From positions 1 through 64,000 of the forward strand of contig SVFL01000011.1 of the NCBI GenBank assembly GCA_015056885.1: a stretch of DNA of 64,000 bases, in the 5' to 3' direction. Below the pieces are notes generated by a model. That model was not told where the DNA came from and ran no database searches. It was given only the letters and a program-made list of their open reading frames with translations. The stretch comes from Lachnospiraceae bacterium. Lineage in GTDB: Bacteria > Bacillota > Clostridia > Lachnospirales > Lachnospiraceae. This document shows positions 24,936 to 34,172 of the stretch, piece by piece; position 1 is the first letter of the stretch, and each line of letters begins with the position of its first letter. A program made the position numbers and the translations under genes.

Positions 24936-26459
24936 TCAACCTCCTAACAGACCGGTTACAGCACTCGCATTGCTCTGCATCTTCGCCATGGCTGTTTCCA
25001 TCTCCGCGAATTTCGCGTACCACTTGTCCTCATAATCATTTAATTTTTCTTCCAACTCTGCAATCTTGGAAGTATAGCTGTCGTAATCAGTCTTCATCTT
25101 CTTGTCATCATAGAAGCTGCCAAAGCTTCTATAACCTTCTACCGACTTGGACATATCCGACATCTTGTCATACAGATTCTGAGACAACTGGGAAAAGAAT
25201 GAAATAACCGTCTCCGGATCACTGCTAATCATACTCTTCAGTTTGTCCGCATTACCAGCTGTACTCTCATCATCCGGATCTCCGTCAATATGATACGCAT
25301 TATGCTCGTTATCTGCCGACGTGAAATATCCCAAAGTATTGATGCCAAAATTGCTCAGATACATGGTCTTGCCATTTACTTCAATTCCTGACATCATTGC
25401 ATTTTTCAAGGTAGAACTTACAGACTCCAAATTATCATCTCTACGCAGAATGGAATCTTTGATCTTCTTCTCGTACTCTTCCGCCTCGGTCTCGGACAAA
25501 GCCTCTTTCTCCTCGGAAAGAAGAGGTTCATATCCTCTTGAGGACTCCGCATTGTAGAGCTTATCCATCTCATTGATAACGGAATTGTACTCTTTTAGGA
25601 AATTCTTTACCATATCATAGATACCATCGGTATCATTCTGAGTGGTAACTGTAATACTCTCGCCTACTTTGGTCTCGTTCAGTGCAGTAAAAGTCAGACC
25701 ATTAATCTCAAATACATTGGTATTACTGGTAAACTGAGCACCATTCAAGTTAATGATAGCATCCTGGCCGGCAATCTTTGTTGCACCGCTTCCGTCTGCA
25801 TTGTTGCCAACCTGAAGGCCAAGTGCAGCCAAAGCAGCCGTACCGTTTGCATCTGAAGCAGTAATTTCAAAATCATTCGCCACTCCGGATTCCTTGGCAC
25901 TTACAAAAAACCTCTGATTCTTTGCATCAAAAGTAGCATTCAGTCCTGCATCCTTCAGCTGCGTCAGTACATCAGAAATGGTAGTGTCCGCAGTAAAATT
26001 AACATCCACAGTACCACTGGCGCTCTTTATGCTAAAGGTTCCTCCATCCGTTACTCCCAAATCACTAAGCTTAGATAACGCAGTGTAATCTCCCTTCGTA
26101 GTTCCATCAGCAGCCTTCAGCTCAGCACCGGTCAGGTAACCGGTCTTAGCCAGCTGTTTAATCTCCAGATTCTGAACGCCGTTTACAGCATTCTCACCGG
26201 TAATCACACTCACTGCGCTCTCATTGGAAACCTTGGTAGTCTTCTTACTATAGGAGGACTGGAATCTCATGTTTGCAATATATTTGGACTGCAGATTCTT
26301 AAGCTTGGTATTCAAATCTTTCCAGGCATCCTGCTTCCAATTGTGACGAATCTGCTGCTTTTTCGCAGTATTTACCTTTGTACTCTTCGCTTCTACAAGC
26401 TGTGCAATTAAGCTCTCAGTATCCATTCCGGACATCAAGCCGGATAATCTCATTGCCAT
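24936..26459 (-). CDS. fliD: Flagellar filament cap protein FliD
   Basis: Cap protein guiding flagellin polymerisation at the filament tip. It has 507 residues. The FliD N-terminal domain begins RLSGLMSGMDTESLIAQLVE and is followed by coiled-coil and flagellin-like domains (GVQNLEIKQLAKTGYLTG). The FliD C-terminal region about 290-490 has a YDMVKNFLKEYNSVINEMDK helix and ends AMAKMQSNASAVTGLLGG. GGGAGG precedes the ATG. It lies between flaG and fliS in the usual order. Confidence 0.95.
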   Translation of the reverse strand: MAMRLSGLMSGMDTESLIAQLVEAKSTKVNTAKKQQIRHNWKQDAWKDLNTKLKNLQSKYIANMRFQSSYSKKTTKVSNESAVSVITGENAVNGVQNLEIKQLAKTGYLTGAELKAADGTTKGDYTALSKLSDLGVTDGGTFSIKSASGTVDVNFTADTTISDVLTQLKDAGLNATFDAKNQRFFVSAKESGVANDFEITASDANGTAALAALGLQVGNNADGSGATKIAGQDAIINLNGAQFTSNTNVFEINGLTFTALNETKVGESITVTTQNDTDGIYDMVKNFLKEYNSVINEMDKLYNAESSRGYEPLLSEEKEALSETEAEEYEKKIKDSILRRDDNLESVSSTLKNAMMSGIEVNGKTMYLSNFGINTLGYFTSADNEHNAYHIDGDPDDESTAGNADKLKSMISSDPETVISFFSQLSQNLYDKMSDMSKSVEGYRSFGSFYDDKKMKTDYDSYTSKIAELEEKLNDYEDKWYAKFAEMETAMAKMQSNASAVTGLLGG

Positions 26460-26479
26460 AATTTACCTCCCTTTCCCGA

Positions 26480-26902
26480 TTAACGTCTCTCGTCAACCAG
26501 AATACCGGCAAGCTCCCATGCCTTCGCAATCATATCAAGGGTCTTCTCAGGTGGAAGCTCCTTAATTACCTCTTTGGTATCCTTGTCAACGATCTTAATC
26601 GTCACTCTATTGGTCTCTTCATGAATTCCGAACACAGCTTCCGAATTCGTCATGTTTTTGTTAAGCTTCTCAACAGCCTTCTTAATCTGTTCGTTGCTAG
26701 GCTGTTCCTGCTCTGTAGAATGATTACTCTGTCCCTTGGACTGAGCATTCTCTACTACAGTAGTGGTCTTATCCACTCTCTCAGCTACCTGCACGGTAGA
26801 ATTGGCAGAGACTTCCGGTTTCTCTACCTGTGCCACAGGCTTCGGTGCGCTGACGCTCTGAGCCTGCATACTCATTACACTTCCTAACGGTTCAATTGCC
26901 AT
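26480..26902 (-). CDS. flaG: FlaG family flagellar protein
   Basis: A 140-residue protein beginning MAIEPLGSVMSMQAQSV. The N-terminal 75 residues are low-complexity, rich in Ser, Gln, Val and Thr. Residues about 78-140 match FlaG (VEKLNKNMTNSEAVFGIHEE, then VTIKIVDKDTKEVIKELPPE). FlaG influences filament length in other bacteria. The ATG at 26900-26902 has GGAGGTGA upstream; the frame is open 15 codons further without a ribosome site. First gene of the flaG-fliD-fliS operon behind a sigma-28 promoter. Confidence 0.9.
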   Translation of the reverse strand: MAIEPLGSVMSMQAQSVSAPKPVAQVEKPEVSANSTVQVAERVDKTTTVVENAQSKGQSNHSTEQEQPSNEQIKKAVEKLNKNMTNSEAVFGIHEETNRVTIKIVDKDTKEVIKELPPEKTLDMIAKAWELAGILVDERR

Positions 26903-26975
26903 TATGGTCACCTCCATGTGAAAATCCTGCGTTCTCCGAAAACGCAAGTCGACAAAAACTGGTTTCTTATGTTTT

Positions 26976-27002
26976 GTATCGGATATTTCGAACCGAAAAT
27001 TA
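26976..27002 (-). promoter_or_regulatory. Sigma-28 promoter of flaG-fliD-fliS
   Basis: TAAT, 15 nt, TCCGATAC on the minus strand, about 75 nt before the flaG ATG. One -35 base and the last -10 base differ from the two flagellin promoters. Confidence 0.75.
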
Positions 27003-27016
27003 ATAGCTTTGGAGAA

Positions 27017-27045
27017 ATTATATCATATTTTTTTCCAAATGAAAA
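27017..27045 (-). promoter_or_regulatory. Possible sigma-A promoter of flaG-fliD-fliS
   Basis: TTTTCA, 17 nt, TATAAT with an extended TG -10, just upstream of the sigma-28 site. It would give a second, vegetative start. Confidence 0.5.
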
Positions 27046-27052
27046 GGCATTA

Positions 27053-29407
27053 TCAGCTATTCTCCTCAAGCCTTTTCTCGATTACAGCCTTCAGCTTGGT
27101 GGAACTGGTTCCCTCTGTATAAGGGAAGAACACCAAGTCCGATCCTCTTTGTCTTAAATACGCCTGCTTGGCAAGCCATTTAGGATCCTCCGCATAATCA
27201 CTACCGGAAAACTGCACATCAAAACGATACCGTCTGTAGGCTTCATCGGAATCCCCAAACTCCGGCGGAATCCGCACAGCCTCATCCACATATCGACAGG
27301 CTGCAACAATCTCAAGTCGTTCCTCGAAAGGAATAACCGGATTGGTTCCCTTATAACTGCGTACCGACTCATCTGCCACCACGCCTACAATCAGATATTC
27401 ACACTGCTCCTTAGCGCGGCGAAGAAGATTTAAATGTCCCTTGTGGAACATATCGAAGACACCAGCCACATAGCCGGTATGATACTTTTTGGACTGCGCA
27501 TTCTGCTCCTTTGTCCCCACAGCCAACTCTGCTCCGCAAGCAGCATTCTTCACTTTCCGTGGATACTCCAGATTCCAGTCATAGATACCATACTCTTTTA
27601 CCCCTAAATCCTGTAATTGCTTGATTACAGGAACATAATTCTTAATACAGACAATGACCTTATACTCATTGGGTTCAAATTCTCGCAAAACCTCCGGAGA
27701 ATAGATTACAATCCCCTCCAGCTCCTGCCCCCATTTTTGACTGTTATTGTCCAAAATACCGGCTATCTCATAATCTGTGCCAAACTCGGACAGAAACTTT
27801 TTGGTAAAATTACCGGAACCAAACAAATATAACTTTCTGCCTTCCGCGTTCTGAAAAATATCCCGGAACAACCGCTGATATTCATGAGCGGAATAATTCA
27901 TCCGTTGCCTGTTGGAATGCAACACTCCCAGATTCCGTCTGCAACCGGTGTGATAACTCATCAACTCCTCATCATGGCGAAGCTTTTTAATAAAATACTC
28001 CACAAAGCTCATATACAGCGAGCGATGCTCCTTAATCCCATAGCGCTCATATAACATCTCGCTGGGACAAATCGCCTCCCTGTCCGGATTGCCTGCATAA
28101 ATAAAATCAATAACCCTCCACATAATGGTACAGGCCGGAAGATTCTCCACCCAAAACTCCTGGTCATAAAAGACAAACTCATCTCCAACCCGGAAACAAT
28201 TCAAAGAGACCAAATCAATATAGCCTCTTTTCAAAATTGGACCAAACACTTCCTTCTCCGCGCCAAAGGCCAACTGCTTCCACTTCTCTTTGACAGGATC
28301 ATCTGCCTTACGATTCTCCCAGCCGGGCTGAAAATGTTCCCAGTCAACCTCCTCATAGGGCACATGCTCCGAGGAGCGCAGAATAATATCCCAGTACCGG
28401 TCCAGTTCTGCAATCAATCCTTCTACACTCTCAACCAAAAGTCTGCGGAAATATTTTACAACACTTTCACCTCGAATATAGGGCATCACATAAGCGTTAC
28501 TTTCCAGCTTCGAATCCACCACACGAATTCCTCTGCTGCGCAAATCCTCATCATTTGCAAGCATCCGCTCCAACTTGCACCGGCCTTCCGGATACAAAGC
28601 AAGCTTCCTCACCCTCTCGTCACGACCGATTATCGTAGCCATGGCATGCTCCCGCCCGCGGCTCATAGAAGTGGTCACGTGTTTTACATTGGCCCAGTCC
28701 TCCTGTAAAGGACACTCCACCAAATAGCCGTTTGCCAACACATGAAACAAGCCATTTTCAATCAATGTAGGATACAACTTCTCTTCTTCCAAAAATACCG
28801 TATCCGGACAAAGATACTCCGGCCATGTACGCACCTCCAGCTCTTCCTCCGGCAAGTAATCCTCCGCGTACACAAGCTGAGGCATTTCTATATTAGGAAA
28901 AACCGAATAAAATCGACGCCGGGCAAAACCTGCCTGCTCCAACATAGATTCCACCTCTGCCTTAGAATAGGCTCTCCCTCCCATTTTCTTCATATCTGCC
29001 CGGGCAATCCCACGGTAATTCTCAATACTGTCGAAATTACGATTGGTAAATGCATCCCTGTCCCCACAAAAATAACGGATTCCCAAGCGATTATCCATAG
29101 CAAACAAAAGTCGTCCGTCCGATGTCAACAATTTACGCAGCCGATGCAGCAGTTCTTCCGGATTCCCGCTTCTCTCCAAGGCCCCGGCAAACACAATATA
29201 TGTATACACAGGCTGTGTTGTTCCGGACACCCCCTGTAAAATCTTTTGAACATCCATCTGCTCAACTGCAAGACCACGTTCTTCCAATAACTCTGTCAGC
29301 ACCTCAAACTTCGGCACGCCTCCCGTGACAAACAACGCCTTGCTGCCCTTATGAAATTCATACCAATTGAGAAGCCCCTTGGGGAACTCTCGGATTAATT
29401 CCTGCAT
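27053..29407 (-). CDS. Four-part fusion: methyltransferase-like, kinase-like, Rossmann-like module, cytidylyltransferase
   Basis: A 784-residue multidomain protein. Residues 1-190 resemble a class I SAM methyltransferase with a weakened glycine loop (ALFVTGGVPKF, KLLTSDGRLLFAMDNRLGI). Residues about 245-480 have a phosphotransferase/kinase-like look (REHAMATIIGRDERVRKLAL, AYVMPYIRGESVVKYF). Residues about 520-620 are the recurring Rossmann-like module (LYLFGSGNFTKKF, ILDNNSQKWG). Residues 645-784 are a TagD-like cytidylyltransferase (VAGVFDMFHKGHLNLLRRAK, EGTSSTKLK). The ATG at 29405-29407 has AAAGGA upstream; a GTG six codons earlier is less likely. The first two assignments are weaker than the last two. 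Confidence 0.78.
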   Translation of the reverse strand: MQELIREFPKGLLNWYEFHKGSKALFVTGGVPKFEVLTELLEERGLAVEQMDVQKILQGVSGTTQPVYTYIVFAGALERSGNPEELLHRLRKLLTSDGRLLFAMDNRLGIRYFCGDRDAFTNRNFDSIENYRGIARADMKKMGGRAYSKAEVESMLEQAGFARRRFYSVFPNIEMPQLVYAEDYLPEEELEVRTWPEYLCPDTVFLEEEKLYPTLIENGLFHVLANGYLVECPLQEDWANVKHVTTSMSRGREHAMATIIGRDERVRKLALYPEGRCKLERMLANDEDLRSRGIRVVDSKLESNAYVMPYIRGESVVKYFRRLLVESVEGLIAELDRYWDIILRSSEHVPYEEVDWEHFQPGWENRKADDPVKEKWKQLAFGAEKEVFGPILKRGYIDLVSLNCFRVGDEFVFYDQEFWVENLPACTIMWRVIDFIYAGNPDREAICPSEMLYERYGIKEHRSLYMSFVEYFIKKLRHDEELMSYHTGCRRNLGVLHSNRQRMNYSAHEYQRLFRDIFQNAEGRKLYLFGSGNFTKKFLSEFGTDYEIAGILDNNSQKWGQELEGIVIYSPEVLREFEPNEYKVIVCIKNYVPVIKQLQDLGVKEYGIYDWNLEYPRKVKNAACGAELAVGTKEQNAQSKKYHTGYVAGVFDMFHKGHLNLLRRAKEQCEYLIVGVVADESVRSYKGTNPVIPFEERLEIVAACRYVDEAVRIPPEFGDSDEAYRRYRFDVQFSGSDYAEDPKWLAKQAYLRQRGSDLVFFPYTEGTSSTKLKAVIEKRLEENS

Positions 29408-29421
29408 ATTTGTGATTCCTT

Positions 29422-31107
29422 TCACATATTGATAAACTTTTCAAGTACCAACTGCATTTGACACAATCCCTCATCATCTCCACAGTCCCGGGCCACAATA
29501 TCCTGCATCAGCTGTTTTAACTCATTTATATCCGACATAGTCTCTCTAACCAAATCTTCTTTAATTAAATCTTCCCTATGAAAGAAACTGCACAACTGGT
29601 TATAAAGTCCTAATGCAACCTCACTCTCTCCGCACTTCTTAAACTCAAACAAAATATAATTATAGAGCGTTTCCATCCGGCTCGCACTCATGGGCATTGC
29701 ATATAATCTGTCATCAAATTTATATCTTCTGAAAACAAAACTTGCCTGTTCTTCTTCATAGGGATTCAGACATCCCTTCAATAACAACTCCGAAATATCC
29801 TTCATTGCTTTTGCATCAAAATATCGCGTAGAGCCGAACAGTGCAAGCTTATAGAGTTCAAAATTATCTTCCTTGAGTCCATCCAGATTTTGAATAATAC
29901 TGCCATAATAACTCTGTGTATTGAATGATATATTCCGAACTCTCTCTTTTGCACCCTCAGTAAGTTCAAATTTGTTCATGAGCAAATTTATAGTCTCATC
30001 AAATCCATAGCCCTCCGCCATTGTACTCTCCACACTTACTGCCTTCTCAAAAGGATTCAGCCAGGCCTCTGCTTCCAAGCCCAAATACTGTTCTCCCCAC
30101 ACCACCAGCTCATCATAATCCTTCTGATTCCAGCAGATACCATGAGCATATTCATTGTCCTTCATTCGGCATATTTCTGCATACAACTTCTCGTACCCTT
30201 CCGACGCAGACACCTCATGATTCATAATCCTGCAAACCACATCAGAATTTCTTATTTCAACTATCCAGTCATTTCGAATGTTCCAGTCCCGATTGCCGCC
30301 CAAAACATCCTCCAGCGAAAGAGCTTCCGGCCCTTCACACTGTACATCATAATAAATTGCAAAACATTGGTACAAAATAGTGAAATACAATGCATAAAAC
30401 TGATTTAATGCCTTAGGCAATACCACAGGGGACTTCTCTGCCCCCACCTGATTCAAAGCACTCCGATACTCATCCGCCTTAATATACCTGAAAAAGTCCT
30501 CAACAATCGGAAATTCATGAGCAAAATACGCTGCAAAAAACCACACATCCGGGCCAACCGTCGCTCCCAGCGACAACTCGGTAGTCTCCAACATCAACAA
30601 TTTGTTCAACTCCCTGCATTGCCCCTGAAAACAAATATCATGACACGCAAAAGGCAAGCTTATCCCATAACGCAACACTTTGATTCGACGTTTCAAACCG
30701 GCATCAAAGTTTCCCCACTCCCCTATGGCAAACTCTTCTCCCACCTGCAGAGACTCCAATCGGTTTAAATCAAAATTGGAATAGTCCGTTCTGCATTTCA
30801 AAACAAATGCATCATTCGGCAATACTGTCAGCGCAGCCTTCAGTTGCTTTGCCTGTCTTAAATATACCATATCTGTATATAGCACATCCTGATCCAAAGG
30901 TTCTGACTCAACAACATGCACCTGCAATTTTGCAAGTTTCTCTCTCAAGCCGGCAATCCGTTCCACTTCTCCCTTCCAGGTCGACAGAACAATCCCTTCC
31001 AGCCACCCCTTTTGGCGCTGCTCGCACAACCACCCCATCGTAGTATAAAATTCAAATTCCAATCGGATTGCTCCGCACATTACAGCCCAAAATTTCTTCT
31101 CGTTCAT
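29422..31107 (-). CDS. WavE-like putative glycosyltransferase
   Basis: A 561-residue protein. The first 280 residues have a GT-A flavour with a FVLKCRTDYSNFDLNRLESL segment comparable to the LKxRxD motif of WavE-type polysaccharide proteins. The rest (about 330-561) is alpha-helical with no motif I recognise. It lies 14 nt before the four-part fusion gene, in the same transcript. Function is inferred from the weak motif and context only. Confidence 0.55.
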   Translation of the reverse strand: MNEKKFWAVMCGAIRLEFEFYTTMGWLCEQRQKGWLEGIVLSTWKGEVERIAGLREKLAKLQVHVVESEPLDQDVLYTDMVYLRQAKQLKAALTVLPNDAFVLKCRTDYSNFDLNRLESLQVGEEFAIGEWGNFDAGLKRRIKVLRYGISLPFACHDICFQGQCRELNKLLMLETTELSLGATVGPDVWFFAAYFAHEFPIVEDFFRYIKADEYRSALNQVGAEKSPVVLPKALNQFYALYFTILYQCFAIYYDVQCEGPEALSLEDVLGGNRDWNIRNDWIVEIRNSDVVCRIMNHEVSASEGYEKLYAEICRMKDNEYAHGICWNQKDYDELVVWGEQYLGLEAEAWLNPFEKAVSVESTMAEGYGFDETINLLMNKFELTEGAKERVRNISFNTQSYYGSIIQNLDGLKEDNFELYKLALFGSTRYFDAKAMKDISELLLKGCLNPYEEEQASFVFRRYKFDDRLYAMPMSASRMETLYNYILFEFKKCGESEVALGLYNQLCSFFHREDLIKEDLVRETMSDINELKQLMQDIVARDCGDDEGLCQMQLVLEKFINM

Positions 31108-31118
31108 CCTTGCATCCT

Positions 31119-31853
31119 TTACAATGAAAAATCCTTACACAAATCAGTTTGCATAAAGGCTTCCAAATCACTTGGTATTCCCAAACCATACATCTTCTCA
31201 CCGATATCAGAAAATGTAATTTTCTTTCCGGCTTCTATCATTTCATTATAAACCGGCGCCACATAAAACTCGTTATTCACACGAATATTTTTGTCAATCA
31301 TCTGATGCGCATACTCAACAAACATTCGCCCTTCCCTATAATTATAGATTCCCACCGTAGCCTGGTCGGATATCACCTCTTTTTCCCGAACCAAAGTCAC
31401 CAATTGTTCCTCATCGTACTTTATGTAACTCCATTTCGGGTCAGAAGCAGGCATAGTCATAATCAAACCATCATACTCCTTCATCCGCTTTAAATATTCA
31501 TTAATGTTAATGTCTACAAATTGGTCACTGTTTGCAATCATCAAAGGCTCATTATTATTAATATACTCCTCTGCCAAAAGAACCGTACAAGCAGCACCGT
31601 CTGTAATATGGTCAATCAACACGATTTGACAGCCAGGCGCAATCCTTTCCAAGGTATCCTTCAAATCATACTTTTCAACATGTTCCTTCTGACACACAAA
31701 TATGAATCGATGCTCACACTCCGGTTTAATATTACGAACTACATATTCAATCATAGGATACCCGTATATGTCAATCAATGGCTTGGGCAATTCATAACCG
31801 GCTTCAGCAAACCGGCTTCCCCGACCAGCCATGGGCACTACAATATTCAGCAT
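31119..31853 (-). CDS. Sugar-1-phosphate nucleotidyltransferase-like protein
   Basis: A 244-residue NTP-transferase domain protein. The nucleotide loop is intact (VVPMAGRGSRFAEAGYELPK, then PLIDIYGYPMIEYVV), and the metal/uridine region reads EPLMIANSDQFVDI. A Trp-Ser-Tyr-Ile-Lys stretch (ASDPKWSYIKYDE) matches small-molecule nucleotidylyltransferases in capsule clusters. GGGAGG precedes the ATG. It overlaps the upstream cupin gene by 7 nt. The nucleotide and substrate cannot be read from sequence. Confidence 0.82.
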   Translation of the reverse strand: MLNIVVPMAGRGSRFAEAGYELPKPLIDIYGYPMIEYVVRNIKPECEHRFIFVCQKEHVEKYDLKDTLERIAPGCQIVLIDHITDGAACTVLLAEEYINNNEPLMIANSDQFVDININEYLKRMKEYDGLIMTMPASDPKWSYIKYDEEQLVTLVREKEVISDQATVGIYNYREGRMFVEYAHQMIDKNIRVNNEFYVAPVYNEMIEAGKKITFSDIGEKMYGLGIPSDLEAFMQTDLCKDFSL

Positions 31854-32182
31854 ACTTCATTACCTCCCAAATATTTATCATTCTTGGCTCCCGGAAGTTT
31901 AACAACCACATTGATGGAGTCTTCAAGCGCTTCAAAAGCCGTGGCCTCTCCCGGTTCGACAATGACAATATCCCCTTCCTCAAATATCTCCTCAAACATC
32001 CTCACACGCCCCTTTACAATTACCGTAAGCTCCGTAGCTATCCTGTGAAAATGCTTCTCTTCCGCGTCACCTTTTTTATAATGCTTCACAGCAACTTCGC
32101 AATCCGTAGTCTTATATAACGTGGGCGTAAAATCTCCCACAAACCAGCCCTTCGTCATTTCATCCAGCTTTGCACGCTTCAT
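31847..32182 (-). CDS. Cupin-domain protein
   Basis: A single 111-residue cupin barrel: GDAEEKHFHRIATELTVIVK carries the first motif's His and Glu ligands and EEGDIVIVEPGEATAFEAL the second. Such small cupins in sugar loci can be isomerases or binding proteins; no catalytic role is proven here. It is wedged between two nucleotidyltransferase genes, overlapping them by 7 and 4 nt, so the three are translated together. Confidence 0.8.
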   Translation of the reverse strand: MKRAKLDEMTKGWFVGDFTPTLYKTTDCEVAVKHYKKGDAEEKHFHRIATELTVIVKGRVRMFEEIFEEGDIVIVEPGEATAFEALEDSINVVVKLPGAKNDKYLGGNEVC

Positions 32183-32901
32183 CCCCGTATTCCCCCTTCA
32201 TATTCTCTGATTTTCTCAGGCGAATAAAAGGAATGATACTGTTCCTTATCAATTACATAGTGCCCAACCTTCTTATTCTCCAATATAATCTCATTCAGCG
32301 AACTCGAAATGTAATACACCCCATCCAATTGATTATTCTTCAGTAATACCTTTTGGGCTGCTCTCACAAAGTCAGCCCCCTTTTGAAAATAATAAAATCC
32401 GGCAATTGCATTGCTGGACAACGGTCTCTTCTCCGCCACCTCAACTACAATATCATCTTCTAACTTCGCATAACTCCATCTGGGATGAACGCTCGAAAAA
32501 GTAATCACTCCTGCCGAACAATTCTCCTTCTCAAAAACCCGAATTACATCCTGATAATCCACATCGATTATCTGATCTGCATTGGCTATAATAAGAGGAC
32601 TGTCATTATCGATATAATCAACTGCCATAAGACAAGTACACAATGCACCCGCCGTCTGATTCTTCAGGGTGATGATAGCCCCCTCATCCCCGGTCAATAT
32701 TCTAGCCGAATCATCCAAGTGAAACCGCTGACACTCTTGTTCACCAAATACAAAAATCAACTTCTTTGCCTTTAGCGAATCATAATCATGTACCACATGT
32801 TCCAGCATAGTTTCCCCATTGATTTCAATCAGTGGTTTCGGAAAATAATTCTCCTTGAAGAAAAGAGAACCTCCCATGGATGGTAATAATATATTTATCA
32901 T
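32179..32901 (-). CDS. Atypical nucleotidyltransferase-like protein
   Basis: A 240-residue paralogue of the 31119-31853 protein (ADQIIDVDYQDVIRVF, VHPRWSYAKLEDDIVVEV). The usual GxGxR nucleotide loop is replaced by SMGGSLFFKENYFPKPLIEI, so two key residues are missing and it may be altered or inactive. The ATG at 32899-32901 has GAGGG at the right distance and overlaps the HAD gene's stop as ATGA; an ATG two codons earlier has the GAGGG too close. Confidence 0.72.
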   Translation of the reverse strand: MINILLPSMGGSLFFKENYFPKPLIEINGETMLEHVVHDYDSLKAKKLIFVFGEQECQRFHLDDSARILTGDEGAIITLKNQTAGALCTCLMAVDYIDNDSPLIIANADQIIDVDYQDVIRVFEKENCSAGVITFSSVHPRWSYAKLEDDIVVEVAEKRPLSSNAIAGFYYFQKGADFVRAAQKVLLKNNQLDGVYYISSSLNEIILENKKVGHYVIDKEQYHSFYSPEKIREYEGGIRG

Positions 32902-33530
32902 AAACATCCCTCACACATCTTTATTTTACGAATAATATTTTCATAATTAACATCATACACGGTATCCACCGGCAACACAAACGCTCCACTGGCTCGCCCG
33001 GCTGCAATTCCATTAGGGTTATCCTCCACAACCAGGCACTCCTCCGGTCTCATTCCAAGCTTATCCATGGCTGTTAAGTACATCTCCGGATCCGGCTTTG
33101 CTCTCTTCACATCTTCATTTGAAATAATCAACTCCAAATACTCATCCAGCATGGCCTTACTCATCATTGTTTCTATGGTACTGCGAATCGAATTGGAACA
33201 TACTGCAATCCGATACCCCTCCCCTTTTAACCTGGACAATGCGTACTCGTGATGAAACATAGGATGACACTTTTGATTAATAATTTCCATAGTATACTGC
33301 TGTTTCAATTGATTAATAAAAGGATGCAGACTTTCCGGCAAATAACTTTGTTCACTTAACATCTGCAACTTCACCTTTGTCGGCAATCCATCAAAAGAAT
33401 GCAGATGGTCGTATTTACTGATTTCCATTCCGAACAGGTTCAATGCCCGATTGAGTGCCTCATAATGCCATTCCTTGGCATCAATCAGCACACCATCCAT
33501 ATCAAACAAAATTGCTTTAATCTTACCCAT
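32898..33530 (-). CDS. HAD-family phosphatase (beta-phosphoglucomutase-like)
   Basis: A 210-residue HAD hydrolase with all four motifs: FDMDGVLIDAKEWHYEAL (nucleophile Asp), AVCSNSIRSTIE, the Lys in VKRAKPDPEMY, and VVEDNPNGIAAGRASG. The helical cap between motifs 1 and 2 places it with phosphoglucomutase/phosphatase-type HADs. AAGGAG precedes the ATG and the gene overlaps its neighbours at both ends. The substrate is probably a sugar or polyol phosphate of the same pathway (inference). Confidence 0.87.
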   Translation of the reverse strand: MGKIKAILFDMDGVLIDAKEWHYEALNRALNLFGMEISKYDHLHSFDGLPTKVKLQMLSEQSYLPESLHPFINQLKQQYTMEIINQKCHPMFHHEYALSRLKGEGYRIAVCSNSIRSTIETMMSKAMLDEYLELIISNEDVKRAKPDPEMYLTAMDKLGMRPEECLVVEDNPNGIAAGRASGAFVLPVDTVYDVNYENIIRKIKMCEGCL

Positions 33531-34155
33531 AGAAATACTCCTTCGCTTTATCCGGATAGTCCGTACACAGCTTCAGCTCCGGATACTGATACAACCCGGA
33601 CTGTTTCAGCATGTCCCACACCTCATTGTGTTCCTTTTTATGAAGCTCCGGAGACACAATACAAACAGATTTCCCCTTTTTCAAATGTTCTTCTATCCGC
33701 TCCTTAGTCAGCCAGGTCTCGTTATAAAAACTATCCATCCATACACCATCAGCTGACTCATACAATACACATTCCGCCTCTACATCACTGTGTCTCGTGT
33801 AGTAACGAAGCTCCATTTCTTTATTTACTACAAGCTCCGGAACCGACATGTCGAACAGAAAATAATTGGATATCTGATACTTTTCCAACAAATTTATTAA
33901 CAGCTTTTGTATTCCATCTGCCTTCACATTTAACGCCAATGTTCCGGTTCCATGCAGTTCTTTATAAATCTGCAAAACACAATCTAATGAGACAGCAGTT
34001 TCCGTTGCAATATCGTGGCTGATTACCAGTTCTCCTCTGAAGTCACGAATATCGGTCTCCACACCATATCCACCTCTAAAAGCCCGCTCCAACGCCACAA
34101 ATGAATTCTTCTCCTGAACCGTCTTCCAAAATCCCCTATGCGCCAAAATCTCCAT
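33523..34155 (-). CDS. Glycerophosphodiester phosphodiesterase family protein
   Basis: A 210-residue GDPD barrel, shorter than average (about 240). The motifs are present: EILAHRGFWKTVQEKNSFVA, GVETDIRDFRGELVISHDIA and the late VCIVSPELHKKEHNEVW. Two upstream ATGs in frame lack a good ribosome site; the ATG at 34153-34155 has GAGGGAG 9 nt before it. It overlaps the HAD gene by 8 nt. It is the second GDPD in the window and again stands beside a nucleotidyltransferase set. Confidence 0.85.
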   Translation of the reverse strand: MEILAHRGFWKTVQEKNSFVALERAFRGGYGVETDIRDFRGELVISHDIATETAVSLDCVLQIYKELHGTGTLALNVKADGIQKLLINLLEKYQISNYFLFDMSVPELVVNKEMELRYYTRHSDVEAECVLYESADGVWMDSFYNETWLTKERIEEHLKKGKSVCIVSPELHKKEHNEVWDMLKQSGLYQYPELKLCTDYPDKAKEYFYG

Positions 34156-34172
34156 GAACACAATCTCCCTCA

